From Streptomyces sp. JH14 (GTDB lineage Bacteria; Actinomycetota; Actinomycetes; Streptomycetales; Streptomycetaceae): DNA of 64,000 nt. The stretch lies in the NCBI RefSeq assembly GCF_029428675.1, contig NZ_JAJNEL010000001.1, forward strand, positions 4,464,001 to 4,528,000, written 5' to 3'. Under the pieces are notes generated by a model. That model was not told where the DNA came from and made no database searches. It worked only from the letters and a program-made list of their open reading frames with translations. Shown piece by piece: positions 41,391 through 49,600 of this stretch (position 1 is the stretch's first letter; each line of letters opens with the position of its first letter). A program made the position numbers and the translations under genes.

Positions 41391-42940
41391 GCGGCACGGC
41401 GACCGCTGCCCCGGCTCCGTACCGCTCCGGAACTCGGGTCGGGCGCACCGGGTTCGCGCAGCAACTGCGGGCCGAGTGGACCAAGTTCCGTACGGTGCGG
41501 GGCTGGGTCGCCGGACTCGCGGCCGCGGCGCTGGTGACCGTACTGATCGGGCTGATCGGCGCCCCTGCCGGGCGGCCCACCTGCGAGGACCCGAACCAGC
41601 CCTGCACCGGTGCCAGGGGGCCCGGCGGCGAGGCGGTGACGGACCGCTTCTACTTCGTGCACCGGCCGCTGACCGGGGACGGCAGCATCACCGTACGGAT
41701 GACGTCGCTGGTCCCGGACGGCGCGAAGGGCGGCCTGCCGCCGTGGGCGAAGGCGGGGATCGTCCTGAAGGCGGGCGACCGGGCGGGGTCGGCGTACGCG
41801 GCCGTCATGACCACCGCAGGGCACGGCGTGCGGATGCAGTACGACTACACGCAGGACACGGCGGGCGCCCCCGGCGCCGTATCCGCCGCGTCCCCGCACT
41901 GGCTGCGGCTGACCCGGGCCGGGGACACGGTGACCGGCTATCGGTCGGCCGACGGGGCGCGCTGGACCGCGATCGCCACCGTGCGGCTGGCCGGACTGCC
42001 GTCGCAGGTGCAGGCCGGGCTGTTCGCAGCCTCGCCGCCCGCCACGGAGTCGACGGCCCAGAAGTTCGGCGGGCGGAGCAACAGCGGGGCGCCCACCCGG
42101 GCCACCGGTGTCTTCGACCATGTCGCTCTCGGCGGGGCGGAGTCCGGGGATGCGGCGTGGCGCGGTGAACAGATGGGCGGCCCCGCCGACGACTTCGCGT
42201 CGGACGGCACGTTCCGCCGGACCGGTGGAACGTTCACCGTCACCGGGTCCGGCGACATCGCACCGGAGGTGGGCGGACCCATGACCGCGGGCGGGCGGAC
42301 CATCGAGCGCAGCCTGGCCGGCACGTTCGTCGGGCTGATGCTGGTGATCGCCGTCGGGGCGACGTTCGTCACCGCCGAGTACCGGCGGGGGCTGATCCGT
42401 ACCACCCTCCTGGCGAGTCCGCGGCGGGGCAGGGTGCCGGCGGCGAAGGCCGTCGTCCTCGGTGCCGTCACCTTTGCGGCCGGGCTGCCGGCCGCGGCGG
42501 CGGCCGTGCTGCTCGGCGAGCGGCTGGGGCGCCCCGGCGGTTTCGACTTCCCGGTCGGCACGCTCGCGGAGCTGCGCGTGGTGGCCGGCACGGCGGCCCT
42601 GCTCGCCGTCGCCGCGGTGCTCGCCATGGCCGTCGGCACCGTACTGCGGCGCAGTGCCGGGGCGGTCACCGTGGTGTTCGCGGCGATCGTCCTGCCGTAC
42701 ATCCTCGCGACCGCCTCGATCCTGCCGGCCGGGCCCTCGCAGTGGCTGCTGCGCCTCACTCCGGCGGCGGGCTTCGCCGTCCAGCAGAACATGCCGCAGT
42801 ACGCGCAGGTGGACGGCGACTACACACCGGCCTTCGGCTACTTCCCGCTGCCGCCGTGGGGCGGCTTCGCGGTGCTCTGCGGTTGGACGGCTGTCGCGCT
42901 GGGCGCGGCGGTGTTCGTGATGGGGCGGAGGGACGCATGA
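41387..42940 (+). CDS. ABC exporter permease with inserted extracytoplasmic beta-sandwich domain
   Basis: This 517-residue permease of the ABC2 type is split by a large insert. A first TM lies near residues 40-62 (GWVAGLAAAALVTVLIGLIG). About 220 extracytoplasmic residues follow, then five or more TM helices from about 305 (GTFVGLMLVIAVGATFV) to the end. The insert looks like a DUF1349/concanavalin-type jelly roll (DGSITVRMTSL, WAKAGIVLKAGDRAGSAYAAV, HWLRLTRAGDTVTGYRSADG). Such domains bind sugars or polymers. ATG 41387 overlaps the ATPase stop. TAEYRRGLIRTTLLASPRRG matches the cytoplasmic loop of the second permease (SGEYSTGMMRTTLMATPRRS), so the two are diverged paralogues. Confidence 0.85.
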   Translation: MSGTATAAPAPYRSGTRVGRTGFAQQLRAEWTKFRTVRGWVAGLAAAALVTVLIGLIGAPAGRPTCEDPNQPCTGARGPGGEAVTDRFYFVHRPLTGDGSITVRMTSLVPDGAKGGLPPWAKAGIVLKAGDRAGSAYAAVMTTAGHGVRMQYDYTQDTAGAPGAVSAASPHWLRLTRAGDTVTGYRSADGARWTAIATVRLAGLPSQVQAGLFAASPPATESTAQKFGGRSNSGAPTRATGVFDHVALGGAESGDAAWRGEQMGGPADDFASDGTFRRTGGTFTVTGSGDIAPEVGGPMTAGGRTIERSLAGTFVGLMLVIAVGATFVTAEYRRGLIRTTLLASPRRGRVPAAKAVVLGAVTFAAGLPAAAAAVLLGERLGRPGGFDFPVGTLAELRVVAGTAALLAVAAVLAMAVGTVLRRSAGAVTVVFAAIVLPYILATASILPAGPSQWLLRLTPAAGFAVQQNMPQYAQVDGDYTPAFGYFPLPPWGGFAVLCGWTAVALGAAVFVMGRRDA

Positions 42941-43713
42941 AGCAGACCCTCCACGCGGAGTGGACGAAGCTGCGCACCGTGACGGCCCCGTGGTGGCTGC
43001 TCCTCGCCACCGTCGTGTCCACGGTGGCGGTGAGCGCCGCGACGGCGGCCGCCGCACAGTGCGCGCCGACGGGCTGTCACCAGGACGTCGTCAGGCTCAG
43101 CCTGACCGGGATCCAGCTCGGACAGACCGTCGTCGTCGTCCTGGCCGTCCTGATGATCAGCGGCGAGTACAGCACCGGCATGATGCGCACCACCCTGATG
43201 GCGACACCGCGCCGGTCCACGGTCCTGGCCGCGAAGGCGGTCGTCCTCACGGGGGTGGTGCTGGTCGCCGGGGCGGTCGCGGTGCTCGGCTGCCTGCTGG
43301 TGGCGGGGCTGATTCTGCCGGGCAACGGTTTCACGACGACGCAGGGCCATGCGCTGCTGTCCCCGGCCGACGGTCCGACGCTGCGCGCGGCAGCCGGTTC
43401 GGTGCTGTACCTGGTGCTGATCGCCCTGCTCGGCCTCGGTGCGGCCACCGCGGTCCGGGACTCGGCGGCGGCGGTCGCGGTCGTGCTCGGCCTGCTCTTC
43501 GTCCTGCCGATCCTCACGCAGCTGGTCGCCGACCCGGACCGGCACCGGCACCTGCAGCAGATCGCCCCGATGACGGCGGGGCTCGCCGTCCAGGCCACCG
43601 TCGATCTCGACGCCCTCCCCGTCGGCCCGTGGGCCGGGCTGGGGGTGCTCGCGGGGTGGGCGGTGGCCGCGCTGCTCGGAGGCGTGCTGGCCCTCAGGCT
43701 GCGGGACGCGTGA
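42937..43713 (+). CDS. ABC exporter permease (ABC2 type)
   Basis: This 258-residue membrane subunit has six hydrophobic segments. It starts AEWTKLRTVTAPWWLLLATV, a typical opening of this permease family, and has the loop SGEYSTGMMRTTLMATPRR near residue 80. ATG 42937 overlaps the previous gene by four bases. With the preceding permease it forms the channel, and it lacks the extracytoplasmic insert of its partner. It ends 19 bases from the convergent uridine-kinase gene. Confidence 0.9.
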   Translation: MKQTLHAEWTKLRTVTAPWWLLLATVVSTVAVSAATAAAAQCAPTGCHQDVVRLSLTGIQLGQTVVVVLAVLMISGEYSTGMMRTTLMATPRRSTVLAAKAVVLTGVVLVAGAVAVLGCLLVAGLILPGNGFTTTQGHALLSPADGPTLRAAAGSVLYLVLIALLGLGAATAVRDSAAAVAVVLGLLFVLPILTQLVADPDRHRHLQQIAPMTAGLAVQATVDLDALPVGPWAGLGVLAGWAVAALLGGVLALRLRDA

Positions 43714-43732
43714 ACTCCCGGCGTCCTCCCGG

Positions 43733-44374
43733 CTACGCCACCTCGCGTGCCACCGGGGCCCGGCGGCAGCGGCCGGCTGCGGCTGCCGCCAGGCGGCCCA
43801 GCGCCTCCTGCTTTCCGCAGGGATACGCACCGAGTGCCGTCTGCCGCGCCACGATCCGGCGTTCCGCCCGCATCAGCCGCCAGCCGCGCCGCAGCAGGAA
43901 CGGCACCGACTTCCGGCCCTCGCGCAGATCCCGCAGCAGCCTGCGGCGGAACGTCGTCGAGGGGCGGCCGCGCAGGCACAGCGCGTCCGCCAGGACACCC
44001 AGCTCCTGGCAGCGCTCCACTATGTCCGCCGCGAAGATGCCCTCGGCCACGAACAGCGGAGTGCGCTCGATGTGGAACGCCTCGCGGCCGACACGGGAAC
44101 TGGTGCCGATGTCGTACACCGGGACGTCCGTACGCCCCGTGCGGCACAGCTCAGCGATTGCGGCGACCGCCGCATCCGCGTCCCAGGACTGTGCGGAGTC
44201 CCAGTCGATGTCCGAACTGCCCGGAACGATCGGCAGCGTGGGGTCGTCGCCCTCCTTGTAGAAGTCGTCCAGGCGCAGCACCGGAAGGTCGGTGCGGGCG
44301 GCGAGGGAGGACTTGCCTGAGCCGGAGGGGCCCGCGAGCAGCACGACGCGGGTCGGAATCGATTGGGAACTCAC
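43733..44374 (-). CDS. Uridine kinase-like P-loop protein
   Basis: This P-loop kinase (213 residues from GTG 44374) is of the uridine/phosphoribulokinase type. VVLLAGPSGSGKSSLA is Walker A near residue 12, and LRLDDFYKEGDDPTLP is the family's substrate-site segment. DIDWDSAQSWDAD and FVAEGIFAADIVERC then follow. RGRPSTTFRRRLLRDLREGRK is the lid-like basic stretch. It would phosphorylate uridine, or a related nucleoside, to UMP, which complements the salvage genes around it, though no regulon palindrome precedes it. Start choice is open: ATG 44440/44443 preceded by GAGGTG would add 22-23 residues without a recognisable motif. Confidence 0.8.
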   Translation of the reverse strand: MSSQSIPTRVVLLAGPSGSGKSSLAARTDLPVLRLDDFYKEGDDPTLPIVPGSSDIDWDSAQSWDADAAVAAIAELCRTGRTDVPVYDIGTSSRVGREAFHIERTPLFVAEGIFAADIVERCQELGVLADALCLRGRPSTTFRRRLLRDLREGRKSVPFLLRRGWRLMRAERRIVARQTALGAYPCGKQEALGRLAAAAAGRCRRAPVAREVA

Positions 44375-44504
44375 GGGACACCAGTCTGGGGCATTGAGCC
44401 GCGCAGGGGATCCCCCGGTGCCCGTGTTGGTATCCAGCATCACACCTCAACTACGCTGCGCATCCAGATGATTACTCGATCGGTCTCGATCGGGTGGGAA
44501 CTCC

Positions 44505-44909
44505 ATGGCGCGTCATGCACTTTCCGGGTCCCGGCGCCGCGTGCTGCTGCGCGCAGGTCTGACCGTCACCGCGGTGGGCGCCGCGTTCGGCGCGGGGGGT
44601 GCGGCCGCCCAGGCTGCGCCGCTGCCCAACGCGCTGCCCTCGGGCGCCGGCAGCGGCCTCGGCGCGCCGAGTGAGGGGCCCGGCGGCGCGGTCGCCGGGG
44701 CGCTCGGGAGCACGGTCTCGCCGGTCACGACGCTGCAGCCCGACCCGCCGGCCAAGACCGGCGTGGACCCGTTGGCCAACGGGGTGGGCACGCAGGTGGC
44801 CGACTTCGAGCCGCTCTCCACAGCCATCGTCACCGATCCGCTGACCAGCGGTGGTGCTCTGCAGGACCTGGCGCCGGTGGGTCGGGCGACGGGGCTGCTC
44901 CACGGCTGA
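44505..44909 (+). CDS. Small secreted protein of unknown function
   Basis: The 134-residue product has a twin-arginine-like N-terminus (GSRRRVLLRAGLTVTAVGAA) and a probable cleavage after AAAQAA near residue 38. The mature part is rich in Ala, Gly and Pro with no cysteines (GVDPLANGVGTQVADFEPL). No known domain is recognised. It is flanked by the divergent uridine-kinase gene and by a 19-bp perfect hairpin. Its composition and context (short secreted protein with its own strong terminator) parallel the protein at 33057-33371, but alignment is too weak to call them homologous. Confidence 0.78.
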   Translation: MARHALSGSRRRVLLRAGLTVTAVGAAFGAGGAAAQAAPLPNALPSGAGSGLGAPSEGPGGAVAGALGSTVSPVTTLQPDPPAKTGVDPLANGVGTQVADFEPLSTAIVTDPLTSGGALQDLAPVGRATGLLHG

Positions 44910-44924
44910 TCCCGGCGCGCGGAG

Positions 44925-44968
44925 CTGCGGCCCGCCCCTCCGCGGTGTTGCGGAGGGGCGGGCCGCAG
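44925..44968. terminator. 19-bp perfect hairpin
   Basis: Arms at 44925-44943 and 44950-44968 pair perfectly over the loop GGTGTT. It lies between the convergent secreted-protein gene and the aldehyde dehydrogenase operon and can end both. Confidence 0.85.
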
Positions 44969-44990
44969 GTGTGCCGGTCAGGTGTGCCGG

Positions 44991-45944
44991 TCAGTAGGAG
45001 GAACCAGAGGTGCCGAGCGCGCCTGTCGGGTGCCAGACCGTCTTCGTCTCCAGGAAGGCCGTCAGGCGGTCCGTACCCGGGTCGGCCGACCAGTCTTCTC
45101 CGTCCACAGCCTGTGGACGAGCGGCGCCCTGCACTTCCTTCCCGGGGTGGTGGCGGGAGGCGGATGGGCGGCGGACCCGCTTCAGGTTGTCCGCCGCCGC
45201 GATCTCCAGCTCCTTCGCCAGCTCGGCGCCGGCGCCCGTGAGGTCGATCGCGTTGACGTCCTGGTGGGCCGCGAGCGGGGCCGCGAGCTCCGCCGTCCGT
45301 CCGGACAGGATGTTCACCACACCGCCCGGCAGGTCGGAGGTGGCCAGCACCTCGCCCAGGGACAGGGCGGGGAGCGGGGCGTCGGTGGACGCGATGACGA
45401 CCGCCGTGTTGCCGGTCGCGATCACCGGGGCGACGACCGACACCAGGCCCAGGAACGACGACTCCTGCGGTGCGAGGACCGCGACCACACCGGTCGGCTC
45501 GGGCGTGGACAGGTTGAAGAACGGCCCCGCGACCGGGTTCGCCCCGCCCACGATCTGGCCGATCTTGTCGGTCCAGCCCGCGTACCAGACCCAGCGGTCG
45601 ATCGCCGCGTCCACGACGGCCGCCGCCTTGGACTTCGACAGCCCTTCCGCGTCCGCCACTTCACGTACGAACTGGCCCCTGCGGCCCTCCAGCATCTCCG
45701 CGATGCGGTAGAGGATCTGGCCGCGGTTGTACGCCGTCGCGCCCGACCAGCCGCCGAACGCCTTGCGGGCGGCCACGACCGCGTCACGCGCGTCCTTGCG
45801 GGACGACTGCGGGGCGTTCGCCAGCCATGTGCCCTTGGAGTCCGTCACCTCGTACACCCGGCCGCTCTCGGAGCGGGGGAACTTGCCCCCGACGTACAGC
45901 TTGTAGGTCTTGAAGACAGTGAGTCGGTGCTCAACCGTGCTCAT
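44991..45944 (-). CDS. Truncated aldehyde dehydrogenase-like protein (no catalytic cysteine)
   Basis: The 317-residue protein aligns with the NAD-binding half of aldehyde dehydrogenases (YKLYVGGKFPRSESGRVYEV, then GPFFNLSTPEPTGVVAVLAP and PVIATGNTAVVIASTDAPL, then GGVVNILSGRTAELA). It ends where the catalytic cysteine domain should start; normal enzymes have about 480-500 residues. The end TERLTAFLETKTVWHPTG-like segment (TDRLTAFLETKTVWHPTG here) recalls short companions found beside deoC in actinomycetes, so this is probably not a pseudogene but a non-catalytic partner. Around residue 265 a basic Ser/His/Pro stretch (RRPSASRHHPGKEVQGA) looks like a small insertion. Its ATG overlaps the stop of the full-length enzyme (TGATG), which argues for a complex with it. 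Confidence 0.78.
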   Translation of the reverse strand: MSTVEHRLTVFKTYKLYVGGKFPRSESGRVYEVTDSKGTWLANAPQSSRKDARDAVVAARKAFGGWSGATAYNRGQILYRIAEMLEGRRGQFVREVADAEGLSKSKAAAVVDAAIDRWVWYAGWTDKIGQIVGGANPVAGPFFNLSTPEPTGVVAVLAPQESSFLGLVSVVAPVIATGNTAVVIASTDAPLPALSLGEVLATSDLPGGVVNILSGRTAELAAPLAAHQDVNAIDLTGAGAELAKELEIAAADNLKRVRRPSASRHHPGKEVQGAARPQAVDGEDWSADPGTDRLTAFLETKTVWHPTGALGTSGSSY

Positions 45945-47401
45945 CAGCGCTCCCCCTCCGGGTTCGACGGGGCGAGGTACGCCTCCAGGCCGTGACGGCC
46001 GCCTTCGCGGCCGAAGCCCGATTCCTTGTAGCCGCCGAACGGCGAGGTCGGGTCGAACTTGTTGAACGTGTTGGCCCAGACGACGCCCGCCCGGAGCTTG
46101 TTCGCCACAGCGAGGATGCGCGAGCCCTTCTCCGTCCAGATGCCGGCCGACAGGCCGTACTGGCTGTTGTTGGCCTTGGCGACCGCCTCGTCCGGTGTAC
46201 GGAACGACAGGACGGACAGCACCGGGCCGAAGATCTCGTCACGGGCGACGGTGTGCGCCTGGGTGACGTTCATGAACAGCGTCGGGGCGAACCAGTAGCC
46301 GGCAGACGGGAGTTCGCACGGGGCGGACCAGCGCTCGGCGCCCTCCGCCTCGCCCGTCTCGACCAGCGCCGTGATCCGGGAGAGCTGCTCCGCCGAGTTG
46401 ATCGCACCGATGTCCGTGTTCTTGTCCAGCGGGTCGCCGAGGCGCAGCGTGGACAGCCGGCGCTTCAGGGACTCCAGGAGTTCGTCCTGGACGGACTCCT
46501 GGACCAGCAGCCGCGAGCCTGCGCAGCAGACCTGGCCCTGGTTGAAGAAGATGCCGTTGACGATGCCCTCGACGGCCTGGTCGATCGGGGCGTCGTCGAA
46601 GACGATGTTCGCGCCCTTGCCGCCCAGCTCCAGGGTGACCTTCTTGTCCGTGCCGGCGACCTGGCGGGCGATGGCCTTGCCGACCGCGGTCGAGCCGGTG
46701 AAGGCGACCTTGTCGACGTCCGGGTGCGCGACGAGGGCCGCGCCCGCGTCCCCGTACCCGGTGAGGATGTTCACGACGCCCTTGGGCAGGCCCGCCTGCC
46801 GGCAGATGTCCGCGAAGAACAGGGCGGAGAGCGGGGTCGTCTCGGCCGGCTTGAGGACCACCGTGTTGCCGGTGGCGAGCGCCGGGGCGATCTTCCAGGC
46901 CAGCATCAGCAGCGGGAAGTTCCACGGGATGACCTGACCCGCGACGCCGAGGGGGCGGGGGTTCGGGCCGTAGCCGGCGTGGTCGAGCTTGTCGGCCCAG
47001 CCCGCGTAGTAGAAGAAGTGCGCCGCGACCAGCGGGAGGTCCGCGTCGCGGGTCTCCTTGATCGGCTTGCCGTTGTCGAGGGTTTCGAGAACGGCGAGCT
47101 CGCGGCTGCGCTCCTGGATGATCCGGGCGATCCGGAAGAGGTACTTGGCGCGCTCGGAGCCGGGCAGCGCCGACCACTTCTCGAACGCCTTGCGGGCCGC
47201 CTGCACGGCCCGGTCGACGTCCGCGGCGCCGGCCTGCGCGACCTCGGAGAGGACCTCCTCGGACGACGGGGAGACCGTCTTGAAGACCTTGCCGTCGGCC
47301 GCGTCGGTGAACTCGCCGTCGATGAACAGCCCGTACGAGGGTGCGATGTCGACGACCGACCGTGACTCGGGGGCGGGTGCGTACTCGAATGCAGATGCCA
47401 T
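45944..47401 (-). CDS. Aldehyde dehydrogenase of the deoC operon
   Basis: This full-length NAD(P)-dependent aldehyde dehydrogenase has 485 residues. VIPWNFPLLMLAWKIAPALA (about 160) and FTGSTAVGKAIARQVAG (about 235) bind the cofactor. LELGGKGANIVFDDA (about 258) carries the catalytic glutamate, and FFNQGQVCCAGSRLLVQE (about 290) the catalytic cysteine. EIFGPVLSV follows. In the operon deoC-dehydrogenase-short partner (gap of 5 bases after deoC), the expected substrate is acetaldehyde released by deoxyribose-phosphate aldolase, giving acetate. ATG 47401 is used. Confidence 0.92.
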   Translation of the reverse strand: MASAFEYAPAPESRSVVDIAPSYGLFIDGEFTDAADGKVFKTVSPSSEEVLSEVAQAGAADVDRAVQAARKAFEKWSALPGSERAKYLFRIARIIQERSRELAVLETLDNGKPIKETRDADLPLVAAHFFYYAGWADKLDHAGYGPNPRPLGVAGQVIPWNFPLLMLAWKIAPALATGNTVVLKPAETTPLSALFFADICRQAGLPKGVVNILTGYGDAGAALVAHPDVDKVAFTGSTAVGKAIARQVAGTDKKVTLELGGKGANIVFDDAPIDQAVEGIVNGIFFNQGQVCCAGSRLLVQESVQDELLESLKRRLSTLRLGDPLDKNTDIGAINSAEQLSRITALVETGEAEGAERWSAPCELPSAGYWFAPTLFMNVTQAHTVARDEIFGPVLSVLSFRTPDEAVAKANNSQYGLSAGIWTEKGSRILAVANKLRAGVVWANTFNKFDPTSPFGGYKESGFGREGGRHGLEAYLAPSNPEGER

Positions 47402-47406
47402 GGGGA

Positions 47407-48405
47407 TCAGTCCACCGTCACGTAATCGGGGCCGGAGTAACGGCCGGTGCTGAGCTTCTGGCGCTGCATCAGCAGGTCGTTGAGCAGGCTGGAGGCGCCG
47501 AAGCGGAACCAGTGGTTGTCCAGCCAGTCCTCGCCGACGGTCTCGTTGACCAGGACGAGGAACTTGATCGCGTCCTTCGAGGTTCGGATGCCGCCGGCTG
47601 GCTTCACACCGATCTGCACCCCGGTCTGCTGCCGGAAGTCGCGCACCGCCTCCAGCATCAGCAGGGTGTTCGCGGGCGTGGCGTTCGTCCCGACCTTGCC
47701 GGTCGACGTCTTGATGAAGTCCGCGCCCGCCAGCATCCCGAGCCAGGAGGCGCGGCGGATGTTGTCGTACGTGGAGAGCTCGCCGGTCTCGAAGATGACC
47801 TTGAGGCGGGCGTCGGTGCCGTCGGCACGGGCGCACTCGGCCTTCACGGCGAGGATCTCCTCGTACACCTTGAGGTAACGGCCGGAGAGGAACGCACCCC
47901 GGTCGATCACCATGTCGATCTCGTCGGCCCCGGCCGCCACGGCGTCGCGGACGTCCGCGAGCTTGACGTCGAGCGCGGCGCGTCCGGCCGGGAAGGCCGT
48001 CGCGACGGACGCCACCTTCACGCCGGAACCGGCCAGCGCGGCGGCGGCCGTCGCCGCCATGTCGGGGTACACGCAGACCGCGGCGGTGCGCGGGGTCGTG
48101 CGGTCGGTCGGGTCGGGGTTGACGGCCTTGGCGGCGAGAGCCCGGACCTTGCCCGGGGTGTCCGCGCCTTCCAGTGTCGTCAGGTCGATCATCGAGATGG
48201 CGAGGTCGATGGCGTACGCCTTGGCCGTCGTCTTGATCGAACGGGTGCCGAGGGACGCGGCGCGCGCTTCGAGGCCGACGGTGTCGACGCCGGGCAACCC
48301 GTGCAGGAAGCGGCGCAGCGCACTGTCGGACGCGGTCGCGTCGGAGAAGGGGATACCTCCCACGCGTTCGGCCGTGGTGGAGGGTGCAGTGGTGGGCATG
48401 GTCAC
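47407..48405 (-). CDS. deoC: Deoxyribose-phosphate aldolase
   Basis: This class I aldolase has 332 residues, longer than the E. coli enzyme through an N-terminal extension of about 60. It splits 2-deoxyribose-5-phosphate to glyceraldehyde-3-phosphate and acetaldehyde. IDLTTLEGADTPGKV begins the barrel, DEIDMVIDRGAFLSG (about residue 155) and LKVIFETGEL (about 190) follow. FIKTSTGKVG (about 232) holds the Schiff-base lysine, and GVKPAGGIRTSKDAIKF (about 275) the second lysine. GTG 48405 is preferred over ATG 48399, because a -10-like TATGCT lies six bases upstream and the palindrome follows at once, giving a leaderless gene as in add. It is first in the operon with two dehydrogenase-type genes. 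Confidence 0.95.
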   Translation of the reverse strand: MTMPTTAPSTTAERVGGIPFSDATASDSALRRFLHGLPGVDTVGLEARAASLGTRSIKTTAKAYAIDLAISMIDLTTLEGADTPGKVRALAAKAVNPDPTDRTTPRTAAVCVYPDMAATAAAALAGSGVKVASVATAFPAGRAALDVKLADVRDAVAAGADEIDMVIDRGAFLSGRYLKVYEEILAVKAECARADGTDARLKVIFETGELSTYDNIRRASWLGMLAGADFIKTSTGKVGTNATPANTLLMLEAVRDFRQQTGVQIGVKPAGGIRTSKDAIKFLVLVNETVGEDWLDNHWFRFGASSLLNDLLMQRQKLSTGRYSGPDYVTVD

Positions 48406-48418
48406 CAGGGCAGCATAT

Positions 48419-48430
48419 CTACGCGCGTAG
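48419..48430. promoter_or_regulatory. Nucleoside-regulon palindrome, site 5 (deoC operon)
   Basis: An exact CTACGCGCGTAG, one base upstream of the minus-strand -10-like TATGCT (48412-48417) and 13 bases before the deoC GTG. Confidence 0.8.
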
Positions 48431-48534
48431 CGGCCTGTACAGGGGGGCCCGCTTTCCGGGTTTGTGCGGGCACCGGTCCTGCGGGCGGCCGCCCGCTCCG
48501 TCGTACGTCTTGAGCATCATGCAGAATTGGGCCC

Positions 48535-49173
48535 ATGACGAGCCCCACGCCCCCCGCCGAGCCCACGTACGCCGACCGGGCCTTCCGGTCGCCCGCCGGG
48601 CTGGTGGGCGGTGTGCTGCTGATCCTGCTCCTCGGCTGGATGGGCATCGACGCGGCGTTCCGGGGCCACGGACGGGTGCCGTGGCTGGCACTGTCCGGGC
48701 TGCTGACGATCGTGCCGCTGATCGTCGCGTTCACGCTGCGCCCGGCCGTGTTCGCGAACGACCAGCGCATCCGGATCCGCAACCCGTTCCGGACGATCAC
48801 GATGCCGTGGACGTCGGTCGCGGGCATCCGGGCCAGGTTCTCCACCGAACTGTTCACCGAGGACGGCAAGAAGTACCAGCTGTGGGCGGTGCCGGTGTCG
48901 CTGCGGCAGCGGAAGAAGGCGGCGCGGCAGCAGTCGCGCAAGTCGCAGGATGATCCGCACCGGCGGACGTCGGTGCATGCGGACGTCCGGGACACGACGG
49001 CGCGGACCGCGGCGACGGATCAGGCGGTGGCGGATCTGCAGGAGCTCGCCGAGCGGGCGGCGGCCGGCGGCGCCGACGGCTCCGGGGTGGTCGAGGTGCG
49101 GTGGGCGTACGAGGTCATGGTGCCGGCGGTGGTGGGCGCCGTGGTGTTGGCCGTGCTGCTGGCGATCGGCTAA
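48535..49173 (+). CDS. PH-domain membrane protein
   Basis: The 212-residue protein has two N-terminal TM helices (AGLVGGVLLILLLGWMGIDAA and LSGLLTIVPLIVAFTLRP). A bacterial PH-like domain follows (ANDQRIRIRNPFRTITMPWT ... IRARFSTELFTEDGKKYQLWAVP), then a basic linker, an Ala-rich helix and a last TM (MVPAVVGAVVLAVLLAIG). The role is unknown; bacterial PH-domain membrane proteins are often envelope-associated. The TAA stop is formed at the first base of a MITE-like repeat (49173), so the original C-terminus may have been slightly different. Confidence 0.82.
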   Translation: MTSPTPPAEPTYADRAFRSPAGLVGGVLLILLLGWMGIDAAFRGHGRVPWLALSGLLTIVPLIVAFTLRPAVFANDQRIRIRNPFRTITMPWTSVAGIRARFSTELFTEDGKKYQLWAVPVSLRQRKKAARQQSRKSQDDPHRRTSVHADVRDTTARTAATDQAVADLQELAERAAAGGADGSGVVEVRWAYEVMVPAVVGAVVLAVLLAIG

Positions 49174-49334
49174 GGGCCGTCCCGCAATCCCTGGCGGGCG
49201 CACGACGCCGGCTGCGGCCCCTCGCCGCGTTGTCGGAACGCCCGAATACGCCCCGTACGAGGACGCCCCTCCGCCTTGCGATGCACCACATCCGACGCCG
49301 CGCGCTGATCCACCAGGGATTACGGGACAGCCCT
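49173..49334. mobile_element. MITE-like repeat, copy A (162 bp)
   Basis: Both ends are inverted relatives: AGGGCCGTCCCGCAATCC at the left against AGGGCTGTCCCGTAATCC read inward from the right end, with CCCTGG continuing in both. The inside has no gene. The sequence reappears almost entirely, in inverted orientation, at 59163-59324, and its left end at 55645-55675. I recognise it as a common non-autonomous repeat of Streptomyces genomes. Confidence 0.8.
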
Positions 49335-49600
49335 CAGGCGGACGACGCACGGCCTTCGGCTGTGCGTCGTCCCTCGTCCTCATGGCATCGAGAGGCCTGC
49401 CCGATCCGGCCGGGAGCTGTCCTCACGCGCCGGGCATGCGGTGGTCCGACGCTGTGGCTCTGGGCGGCCCCGGCGCCGGCAGGGACTCACCGGTGCAGTG
49501 GTGCGGACGACCGCCTCGACCACGGCGGCGCGGTCCGCACCAGCAGCGGGCCGGGCCGGGCGCATGCCGGGCCCGAACCCGGCCGAAGGGGCGGAGCCGC

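Noticed and set aside
49335..49600. Open frames between MITE copy A and the phosphomutase
   Set aside because: They are extensions of shadow frames; no start signal or recognisable domain.
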